From assembly GCF_001680005.1 (NCBI RefSeq), contig NC_033565.1, positions 1,593,501 through 1,657,500 of the forward strand: DNA of 64,000 nucleotides. The letters run 5' to 3'. Shown here one piece after another: positions 1 to 10,476 of the stretch. Source of the DNA: Plasmodium coatneyi (Eukaryota > Apicomplexa > Aconoidasida > Haemosporida > Plasmodiidae). The position numbers and the translations under genes are program-made. A model generated the notes under the pieces. It saw only the letters and a program-made list of their open reading frames with translations. It was not told where the DNA came from and searched no databases. Each line of letters begins with the position of its first letter. Position 1 is the stretch's first letter.

Positions 1-1052
1 ATTTTTGCTATTCCCGCTTGTATTTGTACTTGTGCTTTTGATTCCGTGGCCTGCTTCGCTGCTTCTAGTGCTTCTTTAGCAAGATGTGCTATATTTTTTA
101 GATTTCCTTCGTCTATTATTACTTTGTTTATCTTTCCTCCTAGTTGAGCTGCAACTTTAGTTGCTTCTGTTGCAACTTTTGTTGCTTCACTATCGGCTTC
201 CGTTGCATTTCGTTTTGCATTTTGCAGTGCTTGCTCTATCTTTTTCAATTCTTGCTTTATCATTTCCAATGCTCCTTCTACATTATTCTTCGTTGTTTTG
301 AACCTTTCCGTTTCTTCTTCTGTTTTTATTTCCTTTGATTCTTCCACAAATTTTGTTGCTACATTATTCGCCGTAATTACTTCTTCCATAGCTCTCTGTA
401 TTTCTTCCTTAGCCTTCTTTGCTCCTTTCTTAGCCTTTTCTGCTTCTTGTTGTGCTTTTTCTGCATCCTTCTTCGCCTCATATGCTTTTATAACATGCTG
501 TGCTATTTCGGCTACCTTCTTAGCCTTTTCTTTTGATTTCTTTACAATATCTTTTGCCTTTTCAGCATTATATGCGTGCAAATATGCCATACTACTTGTG
601 TCTACCGTTGCTGCTTTATCTGCTCTATCTTCTGCTTCACCTGCCCTTTTGGCTGCTTTTTTCTTCGCTTCTTCTGCTACTTCTTTTAATTTTTCCAATA
701 CATCTTTTATTTTTCCTTTTGCTCCTTCTACTTTTTCTGCTGCATCTTCTACTTTTTTCACTTCATCATTTGTTTCTTTTTGAAGCTTGAGAGCTTCTTC
801 TTTTGCTTTGTTAGCTTTTTCAATTTGCTCTTGCTTTTTTGCATTATCTATTTCTTGTTCTGGCGTGCTTCTCTCTTCATTCGTTCCATCCTGTCTACTT
901 TCTTCATCCTGTACGGTGACAGTTTCAGTTGTTCGGCCGTTCCTCAAGTTGGAACTTTTTATATTATCAAATTCGCTACATAGAACATTATTTTGATGAA
1001 TATATAAATACAAAAAAAATACAAGAATGGTAATGCCGAAAAATTGCCTCAT
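1..1052 (-). CDS. merozoite surface protein 3 family member, 5' part (runs off window start)
   Basis: The reverse strand is open from an ATG at 1052-1050 to the edge of the window, about 350 codons with no stop. Residues 1-26 form a hydrophobic signal peptide ending near LCS. Residues 35-39 read NLRNG, the short motif that marks the MSP3 family just after the signal peptide. The rest is Ala/Lys/Glu-rich heptad sequence predicted to form a long coiled coil, with no membrane segment. MSP3 proteins are secreted to the merozoite surface and held there by protein contacts; the family is expanded in P. vivax and relatives. The C-terminal acidic region lies outside the window, so which paralogue this is cannot be told. 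Sequence and motif are seen; surface role is family knowledge. Confidence 0.88.
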   Translation of the reverse strand, partial: MRQFFGITILVFFLYLYIHQNNVLCSEFDNIKSSNLRNGRTTETVTVQDEESRQDGTNEERSTPEQEIDNAKKQEQIEKANKAKEEALKLQKETNDEVKKVEDAAEKVEGAKGKIKDVLEKLKEVAEEAKKKAAKRAGEAEDRADKAATVDTSSMAYLHAYNAEKAKDIVKKSKEKAKKVAEIAQHVIKAYEAKKDAEKAQQEAEKAKKGAKKAKEEIQRAMEEVITANNVATKFVEESKEIKTEEETERFKTTKNNVEGALEMIKQELKKIEQALQNAKRNATEADSEATKVATEATKVAAQLGGKINKVIIDEGNLKNIAHLAKEALEAAKQATESKAQVQIQAGIAK

Positions 1053-1120
1053 TTTTTGGCATGTATGTTGACAAGTTGAGGAACTTTTAAATATTCCCAA
1101 AAGGTAAGGAAAATAAAATT

Positions 1121-1870
1121 GAAAATAAACTAACAATAGTTCATCGATCTAATTGGGATATGCTTGCACATTGACAAAAAAAAAAATATACTTCCTAAGG
1201 CGCTTAATACTTGCCTTCCCAAAATATCCACAAATCATTTGCTGATAGGTCATTTGAAGGAAAATGAAAAAATAAAATTACGGTCAAGCATTTGTAACAA
1301 GCACGATTACTTTTACAAAAAGGGAGGTAGGGTTAATAAAGAAACACAAAAAAGTCTAACAAATAATAAAGAACTTGAAAATAAATTGACAATCGTTCAA
1401 TGATCTCATTGAGATATGTTTGCACATTAACAAAAAAATACCTCCATAAGGGCTTAATATTCGCTTTTTCACGTTATCTACAATTTACTGGTCAAAAGGT
1501 CTTTTGAGAAAAATGTAGATAATAAAATTACCGTGAAGCATGCGTAACAAAAGCGATTATGTATACCCAAATGGGGAAACGTTTATAAATAAACACAGAA
1601 AAAAGTCTAACAAATAATAAAAAACTTGAAAATAAATTGACAATAGTTCAATGACCTCATTGGGATATTTTGCACATTGACAAAAAAATATCTCCAAAAG
1701 GGCTTGATACTTGCGTTCCTAAGTTATGCCAAATTTAGTTATCAAATGTCATTTGGAAAAAATGTAAAAATGAAATTACCGTCAAGCATTTGCAACAAGA
1801 GCGAATATTTTCACCCAAAAGGGGGAAATGTTAATAATGGAACACAAAAAAGTCTAACAAATTAAAAATA
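1121..1870. repeat. three diverged ~250 bp tandem repeats upstream of the MSP3-type gene
   Basis: Copies start near 1121, 1377 and 1628. Each begins with gaaaataaa(c/t)t(a/g)acaat, continues through tttgcacatt(g/a)ac and a CTCCA(A/T)AAG-like stretch, then (a)attaccg/cggtcaagcat, and ends with aaaaaagtctaacaaat. Spacing is 256 then 251 bases. Copies 1 and 3 keep a matching open frame (shared SSICNK...YF...KGG...TQKSLTN); copy 2 is broken by a stop. The array lies between the MSP3-type start codon and the Tim pseudogene, so it may lie in the MSP3 5' flank or promoter. Confidence 0.8.
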
Positions 1871-1884
1871 AAAAAAAACGACAA

Positions 1885-2322
1885 ATATTCGGATAGAATT
1901 TTTAATTAATAAATTCGAGCCGACGCTTAAACTTATGTGCAATTTCTGTAGAATCCTTCGTTACAACAGTGTGAGTTCGTACCTGCGCGAAAAGGAGGGG
2001 GAAGGGGTAAAGAAAAAAAAAAAAAAAAGGGCATAAAAAGGAAAAATATAAACAAAATACTACAACACATGCAAAGAATTCGGCCTAATTTTTTAAATAA
2101 TTGCCCGTTGCCCTTTTTTCATTCTTGTGCGTAAGGTCCGTATCGCGGTATGCGCATATATAATAGTATATACGCAATGACACAGAAACTGCACTCACAT
2201 TCGGTCCCTGCATTTGGCTAAAAATATTTGCTCATTCTTCCCCATTTGCTCAGAAAATTTTCTGACCGAAGAATTTCTCGAAACACGTTTTTCGCACTTG
2301 CTAATAGGGCGAAAAAAAAAAA
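1885..2322 (-). pseudogene. truncated inverted copy of the small Tim chaperone gene found at 12.5-13.1 kb
   Basis: Read on the minus strand, this segment matches the 3' part of the intact small-Tim gene at 12.70-13.13 kb: end of intron 1, exon 2 (2300 down to 2199), intron 2, exon 3 (from 1982) and some 3' flank. Exon 2 differs from the intact one by four substitutions and one inserted A in about 100 bases. The changes turn two of the four CX3C cysteines to Phe and shift the frame; exon 3 has a one-base loss that brings a TAA after about six codons. Exon 1 has no counterpart. Introns are retained, so the copy arose at DNA level and not through mRNA. It cannot make the Tim protein. Confidence 0.88.
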
Positions 2323-2752
2323 ATAAATAAAATAAAAACAGTAAAATGAAATATTTTTTTTTCTGGGGTAAGATACACTGTCGTTGCCAGGTGTGAGTTA
2401 TAGCTCAGGAGGGAACGGATAAACTGAGCCCATGGTTACATGTATAGGTTTGTTTCTGTGTTTTGGCTCCATTTCGCTAAAACAACGTTGCCCCTTTTGC
2501 GGAGGAACCCAACTCGCGTGGATTCACCGACAGATACAACTTGGAAATTCCGTTTCCGCGAATTATTCAAAGAGTGTCAGAAAGTGAAGTGCTCATATGT
2601 GATACAAACATGTAGTGTTTAATCTGCTTAATTTGCGTGGTCAGAAATGGGAGAAAATTACCTTACCTTGTGACGTTATGCAATTCATTTGAGGAAAACA
2701 CTGCGGTGTGGCATCTTCGTACGGGGTACACCATATAAACTGCTGGCCCTTG
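2323..2752. other. intergenic
   Basis: AT-rich sequence between the Tim pseudogene and the 3' end of the Cdc6-type gene. It holds short A/T runs (2330-2365) but no supported gene or repeat. Confidence 0.5.
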
Positions 2753-5344
2753 TTACAACGGGGCACTCCGGTCAAAGCTCGAAAGTATGGAGGAGATCTC
2801 TTTGAGCGTTTGCTTAATTACACACACGGGGAGATTGAAGTAATACACAGTGTTCATCTTACTATGCGATGAAAAATTTTTGTTGTTCTTCATGTTTGCA
2901 AATCTGGGAGTTAACCCTTTAGGGACTTTTACGACGCTTTTTCTTTCTTTCATTTTTTGGTTCTTTCTACAATTAGTTAGAATGCCAAGTTCCTCAAAAT
3001 GTTCAATGGCCTGGTCAATAGTGTTTCCTTCTAGAATGTCCCTTATGTAGGAGGTTTCCGATAGGTTGCTGCAGAGGCTTCTAAAACCTCGTTGTATATC
3101 AGCATAGGTAATTTCGATGAACTGGTTTGTACTTTGCTTCTTTTCCTCACAGTTATTTTCTTCATCCTCCGAATTTAAATGTGTATCATTCACAACATTG
3201 CATGAAGCGTAGAGATAGAACTTTTGAATTAACGGGAGGCTCTTAATTTTGAAAAGTATATCTTTATGTTCTTCTAGTGGGATTTTGTCTGTAATTTTTT
3301 TTATGTCGGAAATCATTACAGTGTTATCCTTTGCAGTGTCAACAAAATCGTGGTATTTCTTTTCGATGCTTTTTATTTGATTGTCAACGATTATATCGAA
3401 CGATTGTAGTTTGTCCACGTTTATATTTTGTAGTACTTCCTTTTTATCCTTAAAATGGGGCATTTCGCTGTCTATGTCATTTTTATATAACACCTTGAAG
3501 GGGCTTTCGTAACACCTCTTAGGTGTGCACTGACTGAAGCTGTAAAAAGAGACATTATCATTTGCGTTGAAATTTTTTCTTATCAAAATTTCACTCAACG
3601 TTTCGTTGTTGTTTTGTATTTTGATGACCTCCTTCTTTAGCGTTTCGTATCCGATGGAAAATTCATTTTTCTGATCTGTGAATTTTAGATTTTTTGCCTT
3701 ATCGCTGAATTTGTTGGCTAGCTCAAATTGGTAAAGGTTTGGCAGAGGGGTTACATTCTGCTCCAGGAAGAAGTTGTCCTCTTGCTGGTCGGAACGGGAT
3801 TGGTAATTCGAATTGGAGGTATTCCCCACGTGTACCTTTTGCTTTTTAATTATTCCGTGTGTACGGCTGTTTTGGGAGTATGCGCTGTTTTCCTGGTCTT
3901 CCTTTTCGTTTGTCGCCTTCCGTTTTCCCCTTTTGTGCGTCTCCACGTCGGGTTGTTCACTTTGCGTGTATTCGCTTTCGTCCCCGTTGTATGCGTCCGT
4001 CGAGTGATCCTCCTCCTGATCGGCCAGGAGGAGAAGGAGGTTTCTCTTCTCCTGCCTACTGAATATTATATTCATCATAACTTCTTCCTTCAATTTGGTT
4101 AAATTTCTTTTTCTCTCATCCAGGTCGGATTTTTTATCGGAGAAAACTCTCAGGATGGCATCGAAGCACGATCTGATGTCTCCATTACGGTTAGAAATTT
4201 GTCGAACGTGTATATTTAGGGACACTCCTTTGAAAATCTTGGTGACGAATTCTTCCTCCAAGGTGTTTAACTTATTTCGCACTATGCTCATAAATTGCTT
4301 CTCATTGTACGGTTTGTAAATAATCTGGTTAATTTTCATGTGCTTGTAGTCTTTTATTAGATCCAAGCTGTTGGCAATTCCGACGAGAATTATTTTACTG
4401 TTCTCCGTTTGAACGCATTCGAAGAGATTTTTGACTACGTCTTCATTAAAATTTTTGTGGACATTTTTTGTCTTCATTTCGACTCGTACATTTTTCGTTG
4501 CAATGAAGTCTAATTCGTCCACAATGACAATTTTTAAATTGGTTAATTTGCTGGTATAATTAATGAACACTTTTTTCACCTCCTCCAGGCCATTTAAGTT
4601 GTACCTCTGCTTAACGTCACTGAGAATGGACTTTTTGTCCTTCTTTATTATCTGTTGTAGGATGTCTACAAAGATATCATATGGTTTCTGGCTATTTGAG
4701 CAAGAAACATAAAAGTAGGAGGCGTCGATATTTTTATAACAATGCATGGGTGTATTTTCTTTCCCCTTTTTCTTCTTTTTGTCTTCCGCCTTCTGGTTCT
4801 TTTCCTTCTCTTTCTCTATCTCCTTAATGATGTAAAATATGCTGTACGTTTTGCCTTGCCCACTGGGACCCGTCAGAAATATGCCTTCGCCGTCTACATT
4901 TTCGGAGCACCTTTTAAGTATTTTTTTTATTTCTTCAATTTCCGCTTCCCTGCCTACATCACTGTCAAAATCTTTGGAGTCTAAAAGGGTCTTCGCTTTT
5001 TCATAAACTTCGATGTATTTGTTACATTCGTTAATATCATCGCTGATTTTTTTTTCTATCTCTTCTAATTTGTTCATCGATTTTTCAATTTTTTTTATAT
5101 TTTCTTCTACTTTGGTGGCGTCTATGGGGTTTCCTTCACCTTTCGCTATTCCCTTTGGGTTCATCTTTTTTTCATTTACCTGCTTGTTGTCTGTTTCCTC
5201 TTTGCGCATTTGCACCAAGGTGGTACCCCTTTTATGTTCCTTTTTCTTTGCATTGTTCAATTTGGCACCGCTCTTTGCTCTGCTCCTGTTTTCCTCCTCC
5301 TTGCTGTTGCTCAAATTTGAGGAAGTATAACTTGGGGTTTTCAT
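2753..5344 (-). CDS. CDC6: Orc1/Cdc6-family AAA+ ATPase, Cdc6-like replication licensing factor
   Basis: Single-exon gene of 863 aa. After a Lys/Glu-rich low-complexity N-terminus comes an Orc1/Cdc6-type AAA+ core: VGRE at 130-133, Walker A GPSGQGKT at 159-166, Walker B VIVDELDF at 273-280, sensor 1 GIANSLDL at 322-329 (typical of Orc1/Cdc6) and a sensor 2 region near 380-400 with Arg391. The C-terminal half is long and low-complexity with a possible winged-helix end. Family proteins bind origins and load the MCM helicase in the nucleus. Since a different Plasmodium gene is known as ORC1, Cdc6 is the likelier identity, but a second Orc1-like protein cannot be excluded from sequence alone. It is head-to-head with ispE across 2.3 kb. 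Confidence 0.8.
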   Translation of the reverse strand: MKTPSYTSSNLSNSKEEENRSRAKSGAKLNNAKKKEHKRGTTLVQMRKEETDNKQVNEKKMNPKGIAKGEGNPIDATKVEENIKKIEKSMNKLEEIEKKISDDINECNKYIEVYEKAKTLLDSKDFDSDVGREAEIEEIKKILKRCSENVDGEGIFLTGPSGQGKTYSIFYIIKEIEKEKEKNQKAEDKKKKKGKENTPMHCYKNIDASYFYVSCSNSQKPYDIFVDILQQIIKKDKKSILSDVKQRYNLNGLEEVKKVFINYTSKLTNLKIVIVDELDFIATKNVRVEMKTKNVHKNFNEDVVKNLFECVQTENSKIILVGIANSLDLIKDYKHMKINQIIYKPYNEKQFMSIVRNKLNTLEEEFVTKIFKGVSLNIHVRQISNRNGDIRSCFDAILRVFSDKKSDLDERKRNLTKLKEEVMMNIIFSRQEKRNLLLLLADQEEDHSTDAYNGDESEYTQSEQPDVETHKRGKRKATNEKEDQENSAYSQNSRTHGIIKKQKVHVGNTSNSNYQSRSDQQEDNFFLEQNVTPLPNLYQFELANKFSDKAKNLKFTDQKNEFSIGYETLKKEVIKIQNNNETLSEILIRKNFNANDNVSFYSFSQCTPKRCYESPFKVLYKNDIDSEMPHFKDKKEVLQNINVDKLQSFDIIVDNQIKSIEKKYHDFVDTAKDNTVMISDIKKITDKIPLEEHKDILFKIKSLPLIQKFYLYASCNVVNDTHLNSEDEENNCEEKKQSTNQFIEITYADIQRGFRSLCSNLSETSYIRDILEGNTIDQAIEHFEELGILTNCRKNQKMKERKSVVKVPKGLTPRFANMKNNKNFSSHSKMNTVYYFNLPVCVIKQTLKEISSILSSFDRSAPL

Positions 5345-7624
5345 TTTGTGCGTGTAACGAACTGGTACATAGGGGAATAGAGATGTGCTTGTCGTGGTAA
5401 AAACGAATGGATTGGTTAATTAAAAAAGGAAGGAATGAATTGTGCGCGTGGGTAAGATATAAACATGTTAATAAAGCCAAAGGGGAGTTTTTAAAAAGAA
5501 AGAAAAGAAGAGCTGTACGAAGTTAATAAGGCCATATACGCGTACGCACATGTGTTTAACGATCTGTATGAGTATCTTCTCAAGGGGGGGGAAAAAAAGC
5601 ATGCAGACATGTTTCACCTTCCCCGTAATAATTCATAATTAGGGAGGAATTCAAAATATCGCCATGGCAGTTTAATGCGCATGTGGTTGTGAGACCCCGC
5701 GTTGTTCATCATGCAACTGTCTGGCAGGATGATGCATTGCAAATGGCAGCGGGGGTATAGCGGGGCCGTTTAAAAGGGGGGAAAATGTGAAGAAATGTCA
5801 AATATGAAGCAATTTCAAATGGGGGCAATTTAAAACAGCAAATATTTTCGAACGTCGAACATGTTCAAATGGCAAACTCTGTCAAAACGTGGAAGATTTT
5901 CACACATTGATGATTTGTATTGGCACTAATTTACACCCCAGTTGTCAGTGCTATTTACAGCCGGGCGGGGATGACGGACTTGTTTTTATTTCCCCCTTCA
6001 GTGGCATAAAATATGTGTCACTTGCGAAAAGGGAACAGCAGTGCCATTGTGTTTACCCCCCATGCCCATTTCGTGGCAGTGGGGAGATACACATGTGGGA
6101 TGAAAACTGACAGGCGCAAAATGTATGTTTAAATACATGCAGTGCGCTTGAATTTGCTTATTTGCTTGTATTTGCTTGTATTTGAATGGTTGTTGAGAAG
6201 AAAGCCACAGTGTTGAAAAACGGAAGCCAGGTAAAATTGACAATGAGAGGTACGCTACGCATGCACATATATACGGGGATGCAAACTTTAAATTGTAATT
6301 TTTTTATTTTGCAAAAAAAGTCAAGCGGATAATTAAGAAGCGATTTTCACATGGACAAAAGTTTCCCAAGCGCGCTAAACCCCCGTGATGAAAAAAAAAA
6401 AAAAAAAAAAAAATTGTGCACAATTTTGCATACCTGCAAGAAGGCGGGAAAAAGACACAAGCGTTTCTTTCCTTAACAGGTACGCAAATTATTCAAAAAA
6501 AAAAAAAAAGGACAAACGTGTATACGAATGTGTATACAAATGAGAGTACACACAAAAGCACACACCGAAGCACACACGAAGGCATGCACGAAAGCATGTA
6601 TGATAACCCCCACGATAGCATACATGCGTGCGGGGCGCATACATTTGAAGCGCTTTGGAACTAATACAGACCCCACCTCCCGCAGTTTTCCCTGCCCAGG
6701 TGTACACACCATGTGTAGGTACTCCCTCACAAAAATGGCGCTACAGCACTTATGCCCAAAGGGCAAAACATATTTGACATTTCACAATGGAAAAATAATA
6801 GGGGGATGCTAAAAGGTAGCCATTTCACTAAATAATGCAATAGAAAAATTCCACACATGTAGCAGAATGAGCTGCCTTTTTTTCCCACTCTGATGCATTC
6901 TCAGAAGTGGTATCATTTAAGCCATTCTCCATTCTTAAGGGAAAAAAATGGAAGCTCTTCAGACAGTGCATACGATCCCAATTCTAGAATAAATTAAAAA
7001 AGTTACTATCCCCAAGGTGATGAGCATTCCCCCCTTGAAAGTAAAAAAGTCACCGCTTAACGGTAAAAACTGTCACACTTCACACACGCGTTTAACGACA
7101 CTCCAATAGAACATAGCATTCGCGTGCCCATCACAGGCAAGGTTAATAGCGTCATCAGTCATGTCCTTCAGGCACTTCCCCAGGTGTTCACTCGGTTATG
7201 ATCATACCACATATGTGAGTAAAAAAAAAGAAAAAAAAAAGTATATATGTGAATGGCACTTAAAAAGGAATACCTATGTGCCATATTGAAACGGTTAAGG
7301 TAGCCCCCCTTCCCCTGCCAGCGAAATGACATCAAAAAATTGAAAAATGTAAAGATGTTAACGAGACCATTTTTGAAACATCATTGAAAGAAAAAAATAA
7401 AATAAACGTACGAATTTACACGCATTATATGCTTGCATATGCGAGCACACCATGACGAGCCTAAAAAGGGACCCCCAAATGCCCATAAACGCATAGTGAC
7501 GAAGAAATTCCTATGCCAAAGTTCTAACCTATAAAAGGTTAACAATTTCTTTTTTTCAAGTGGTAAAAAGGAGCGAAGTAAAGTCTTACATGGAGAGTAA
7601 CCCACCTCTGGAACGTACTCGAAT
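5345..7624. other. divergent intergenic region between CDC6 and ispE
   Basis: About 2.3 kb between two start codons facing away from each other, so it should hold both promoters. It contains a 25-base A run near 6388-6412, an A run at 6495-6509, and an imprecise run of short ACACACnAAAGC-like words at 6540-6600. Open frames here are short and lack protein-like composition. Confidence 0.6.
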
Positions 7625-9154
7625 ATGAAATATTATTTCAAAGTGAAAGGTGTACTACTTCTATTGGTGTGTTTGCTTCATACAACTGTAGAATCAAAAA
7701 ATGTTTTGGCTGATAAAAGGCAAATTGTGAGAAAAAGGTACAAGCAGTTGAGAGGGGTGTCTTTGCATTTCCTTCACTCCACTCCATGTAACAACGTCGC
7801 TAGTGAGAAACATGCTATAGGAAGGGTATGGTCGTCTACCAAATTGTGCAACCGTGCAAAATGCAGCAGGAAGAAGCACATAATGAACATCAAATCGGGT
7901 GGAGGTAGTCTCCAATCTGATAGTGAGGATGCATTCCAAAGGGGAAACATCATATGCAATAAAAAAATGAAGTTAATAATTCAACAACTGAATAGAAGCA
8001 AGTGGTACGATTTTAAATGTTTTTCCCCAGCGAAGGTTAATTTATTTTTAAGACTAAAAGAGAGGAAGGAGACCCACAATGAATTATCAACTCTGATGCA
8101 TACGATAAATTTAGGCGATGATATTTTTGTAACTGCTTTGAGTAAGGATGATCAGAGGAAATTAACAGAGCTGCTATATCCGTGTCAGTCTGGCGATTTC
8201 TTAACCATAGAGAAGGAGGAAGAGTACGAGGGGGAGAACAAAAATGAGGAAATGAACCAAGCAGGGAAAGACGAAGACAGGAGGTATTACTACAACCATT
8301 ACCCACTAAATGACGATAACATAATTGCAAAGGTGTTGAGACGATACAGAGAAGAACTAGACATACGGGATGACGTCAAATTTTTAGTTCATATAGTGAA
8401 GCGCATTCCCATTTTTAGTGGGGTAGGTGGAGGATCGTCTAATGGAGCTTCCGTTTTTCACTTCTTGGAAGAATATTATTACAAATACTTAAAAACGAAT
8501 CATTTAAGGAACGAATTTTTAAAAACAATAGGCAGTGACATATCCTTTTTTAGAAGCTCCGGTTTTGCCTACTGTACTGGCAAGGGCAATGATGTCATCG
8601 ATTTAAGTGATGCCCAGGCAACAATTTCGGGGCGTAGAATATATATTTTTCAAATAGGCGAAGGATTGTCCTCTAAGTTGGTCTATCAGAATGTTGACTA
8701 TAACCAGATAGTTCAGTATAACCCTATCACCTTGTTGAAACAGTTCCTAGTTAGCACAGAGAGGTGTAATAGCCTCAAACAGGTAGAAGAAGCGGAGAGC
8801 AGTTATTTGAAGCAGTTCGTGCCGCTGGACGGGAAATCTCAAACAAACAGTTTTATAAACGACTTGGAACACTCTGCGTTTATTTTGCTTAATAAGGTGA
8901 AATGTTTGAAGGACCTCCTCTTGAATCAAAACATTTTCGATGCTGTAACGATGAGTGGAAGTGGCTCATCGTTATTTGCACTCACAAAAAAGAATATGAG
9001 TTTAGACGAGGAGAAGATGCACGTAAAAAAATTGATAAAGCAAGTTCAGGAAAAGTTGGGTATACCTGTAAAGGTCTATTTGTGTAGCGCTTTAAGGAAG
9101 ACTGATGATGACCTGTGGTATAAGCCGGGCGAATTCGCGGAGAGGCTGTCCTAG
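7625..9154 (+). CDS. ispE: 4-diphosphocytidyl-2-C-methyl-D-erythritol kinase, apicoplast
   Basis: Single exon, 509 aa. It is a GHMP kinase that phosphorylates CDP-methylerythritol in the non-mevalonate isoprenoid pathway, which in Plasmodium runs in the apicoplast. Residues 1-24 are a signal peptide, followed by a Lys/Arg-rich stretch of about 100 residues that fits a transit peptide. Motif 1 is SPAKVNLFL at 134-142, with Lys137 matching the catalytic Lys. The glycine-rich ATP loop is PIFSGVGGGSSN at 262-273. The catalytic Asp is Asp305 in SDISFF. Motif 3 is MSGSGSSLFAL at 443-453. Bacterial homologues are near 280 aa; the excess is the leader plus insertions near 175-225 and 375-405. It is convergent with the bL28 gene. 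Confidence 0.93.
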   Translation: MKYYFKVKGVLLLLVCLLHTTVESKNVLADKRQIVRKRYKQLRGVSLHFLHSTPCNNVASEKHAIGRVWSSTKLCNRAKCSRKKHIMNIKSGGGSLQSDSEDAFQRGNIICNKKMKLIIQQLNRSKWYDFKCFSPAKVNLFLRLKERKETHNELSTLMHTINLGDDIFVTALSKDDQRKLTELLYPCQSGDFLTIEKEEEYEGENKNEEMNQAGKDEDRRYYYNHYPLNDDNIIAKVLRRYREELDIRDDVKFLVHIVKRIPIFSGVGGGSSNGASVFHFLEEYYYKYLKTNHLRNEFLKTIGSDISFFRSSGFAYCTGKGNDVIDLSDAQATISGRRIYIFQIGEGLSSKLVYQNVDYNQIVQYNPITLLKQFLVSTERCNSLKQVEEAESSYLKQFVPLDGKSQTNSFINDLEHSAFILLNKVKCLKDLLLNQNIFDAVTMSGSGSSLFALTKKNMSLDEEKMHVKKLIKQVQEKLGIPVKVYLCSALRKTDDDLWYKPGEFAERLS

Positions 9155-9796
9155 AGGTAGGGGTAAAGGGCGTCTGTTCTTCATAGCACATGCATAAGGA
9201 AATATGCGCACTGTCCTGTATGTACGTACATGCCCATTGGTACACACACTCCAGTTAATAATTTTTTTTTTTTTTTTCTTTTTGATGACAAATGGGATTC
9301 GTTAACTTCCGTAAAAACTACTTATTAAAGGGGTCGTGATATTTGTTTGTCCTCCCCTTTTTAATGCTCCTTGTTAGAATAGCTGTGGCAGCCATAGCTA
9401 GCATTTTTTCCTTTGAGTGGGTAGTGCAAACGCAGCAGCGTCTTTTTTTCCGTCCCAGTAAAACAAAATATGGGTACTTGCACTCATATGTGCACCCTTC
9501 GTGTGCAAATTCTTAATTCGCCCGTGTCGACCATTTCGACGCTTACACCAAATGCCCCAATTTTGAATTAAATTATTGTCCATTTTTTGTAGGCACATTT
9601 TTGTGATGCACCTTCAAACTGATTCGTGAAATGGGGCCCGCATAGGTATCCCCTTCTGTTTGCAAGTTCCCCCCTCCTTCGATATGTTCCTATTTTTTTG
9701 TTTTCAAAAGGGGGGCCATTAAACTTCCGTTACCTGCTACGGAACAACTATTTCTACCCATTCATTCTAGGAACCAATTTCGTGGCCACGATTTTG
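9155..9796. other. intergenic between convergent ispE and bL28
   Basis: Presumed shared 3' flanks of two convergent genes. A T run sits at 9260-9276. No gene is supported. Confidence 0.5.
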
Positions 9797-10476
9797 TTAC
9801 TTATTCTTCTTGTCCAGATTGAGGTTTTTCAAAATTTCAGTCGCATCTTCATGCACCTGGGGTGCTCTCTGATATAATGCGTCATTTTGTGCGGATGCTA
9901 ATTCGTCAGTTTTCTTTTTCTTCCGTCTGGGGGAACGACCAGCATCATACTTCTTCTTGCTTAAGTCTAAGTTAAATTTTTTACAGCAGTAACCCAGGCC
10001 ATATTTTTTTATAGTCTTCAATCCTCTTGCACTGACTCTTAGTTTTACAAAACGATCTTCTTCTTCGAAGTAAATTCGCTTCCTTAGTAAATTCACTCTC
10101 TGCTTTCTATGCGTTTTAACACCTGACTTTGATATTTTGCGTGCATTCCAGTTGTCCATTTTTCCCAATATCATGCATCTTTACGTTTGAAATAGGGCAA
10201 TTCAAAAGGCAGGAAAATAGGAAAAAAAATAGGCAATATGGGAAAAAACTCGAATGTATCTTTGAATCATTTAAGAAATGTTGAAGTTATTTAAAGTGAG
10301 CGTTGTTTCGAACTTTTTTTTGGTTAAAATTTGTGGTTTTTTCCTTACCTCCTTGCGGGGAGCTTTATTTCCTTATGTGGCATCATGGTGACTTTGTTTA
10401 TTCGCTTTCTTCCATCTAATCCGTGGTGCCTCCTGGCTGTCGAGGGTCCAGTCATTCGATATTTTCGGAGCTGCAT
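9797..10476 (-). CDS. organellar ribosomal protein bL28 (likely mitochondrial)
   Basis: Two exons on the minus strand: 10476-10349 and 10178-9797, with a 170-base intron (donor GTAAGG, acceptor AAAG) that keeps frame and gives 169 aa. The splice restores the family start signature CMILGK at residues 44-49; the equivalent Cys..GK opens bacterial L28. Exon 2 holds the family core, including FVKLRVSARGLKTIKKYG. A stop just upstream of the acceptor shows that exon 2 alone is incomplete. The first 40 residues are Arg/Lys-rich with few acidic residues and no hydrophobic signal peptide, which suits a mitochondrial presequence better than an apicoplast leader. The tail is Lys-rich. It is part of an organellar large ribosomal subunit. 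Confidence 0.82.
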
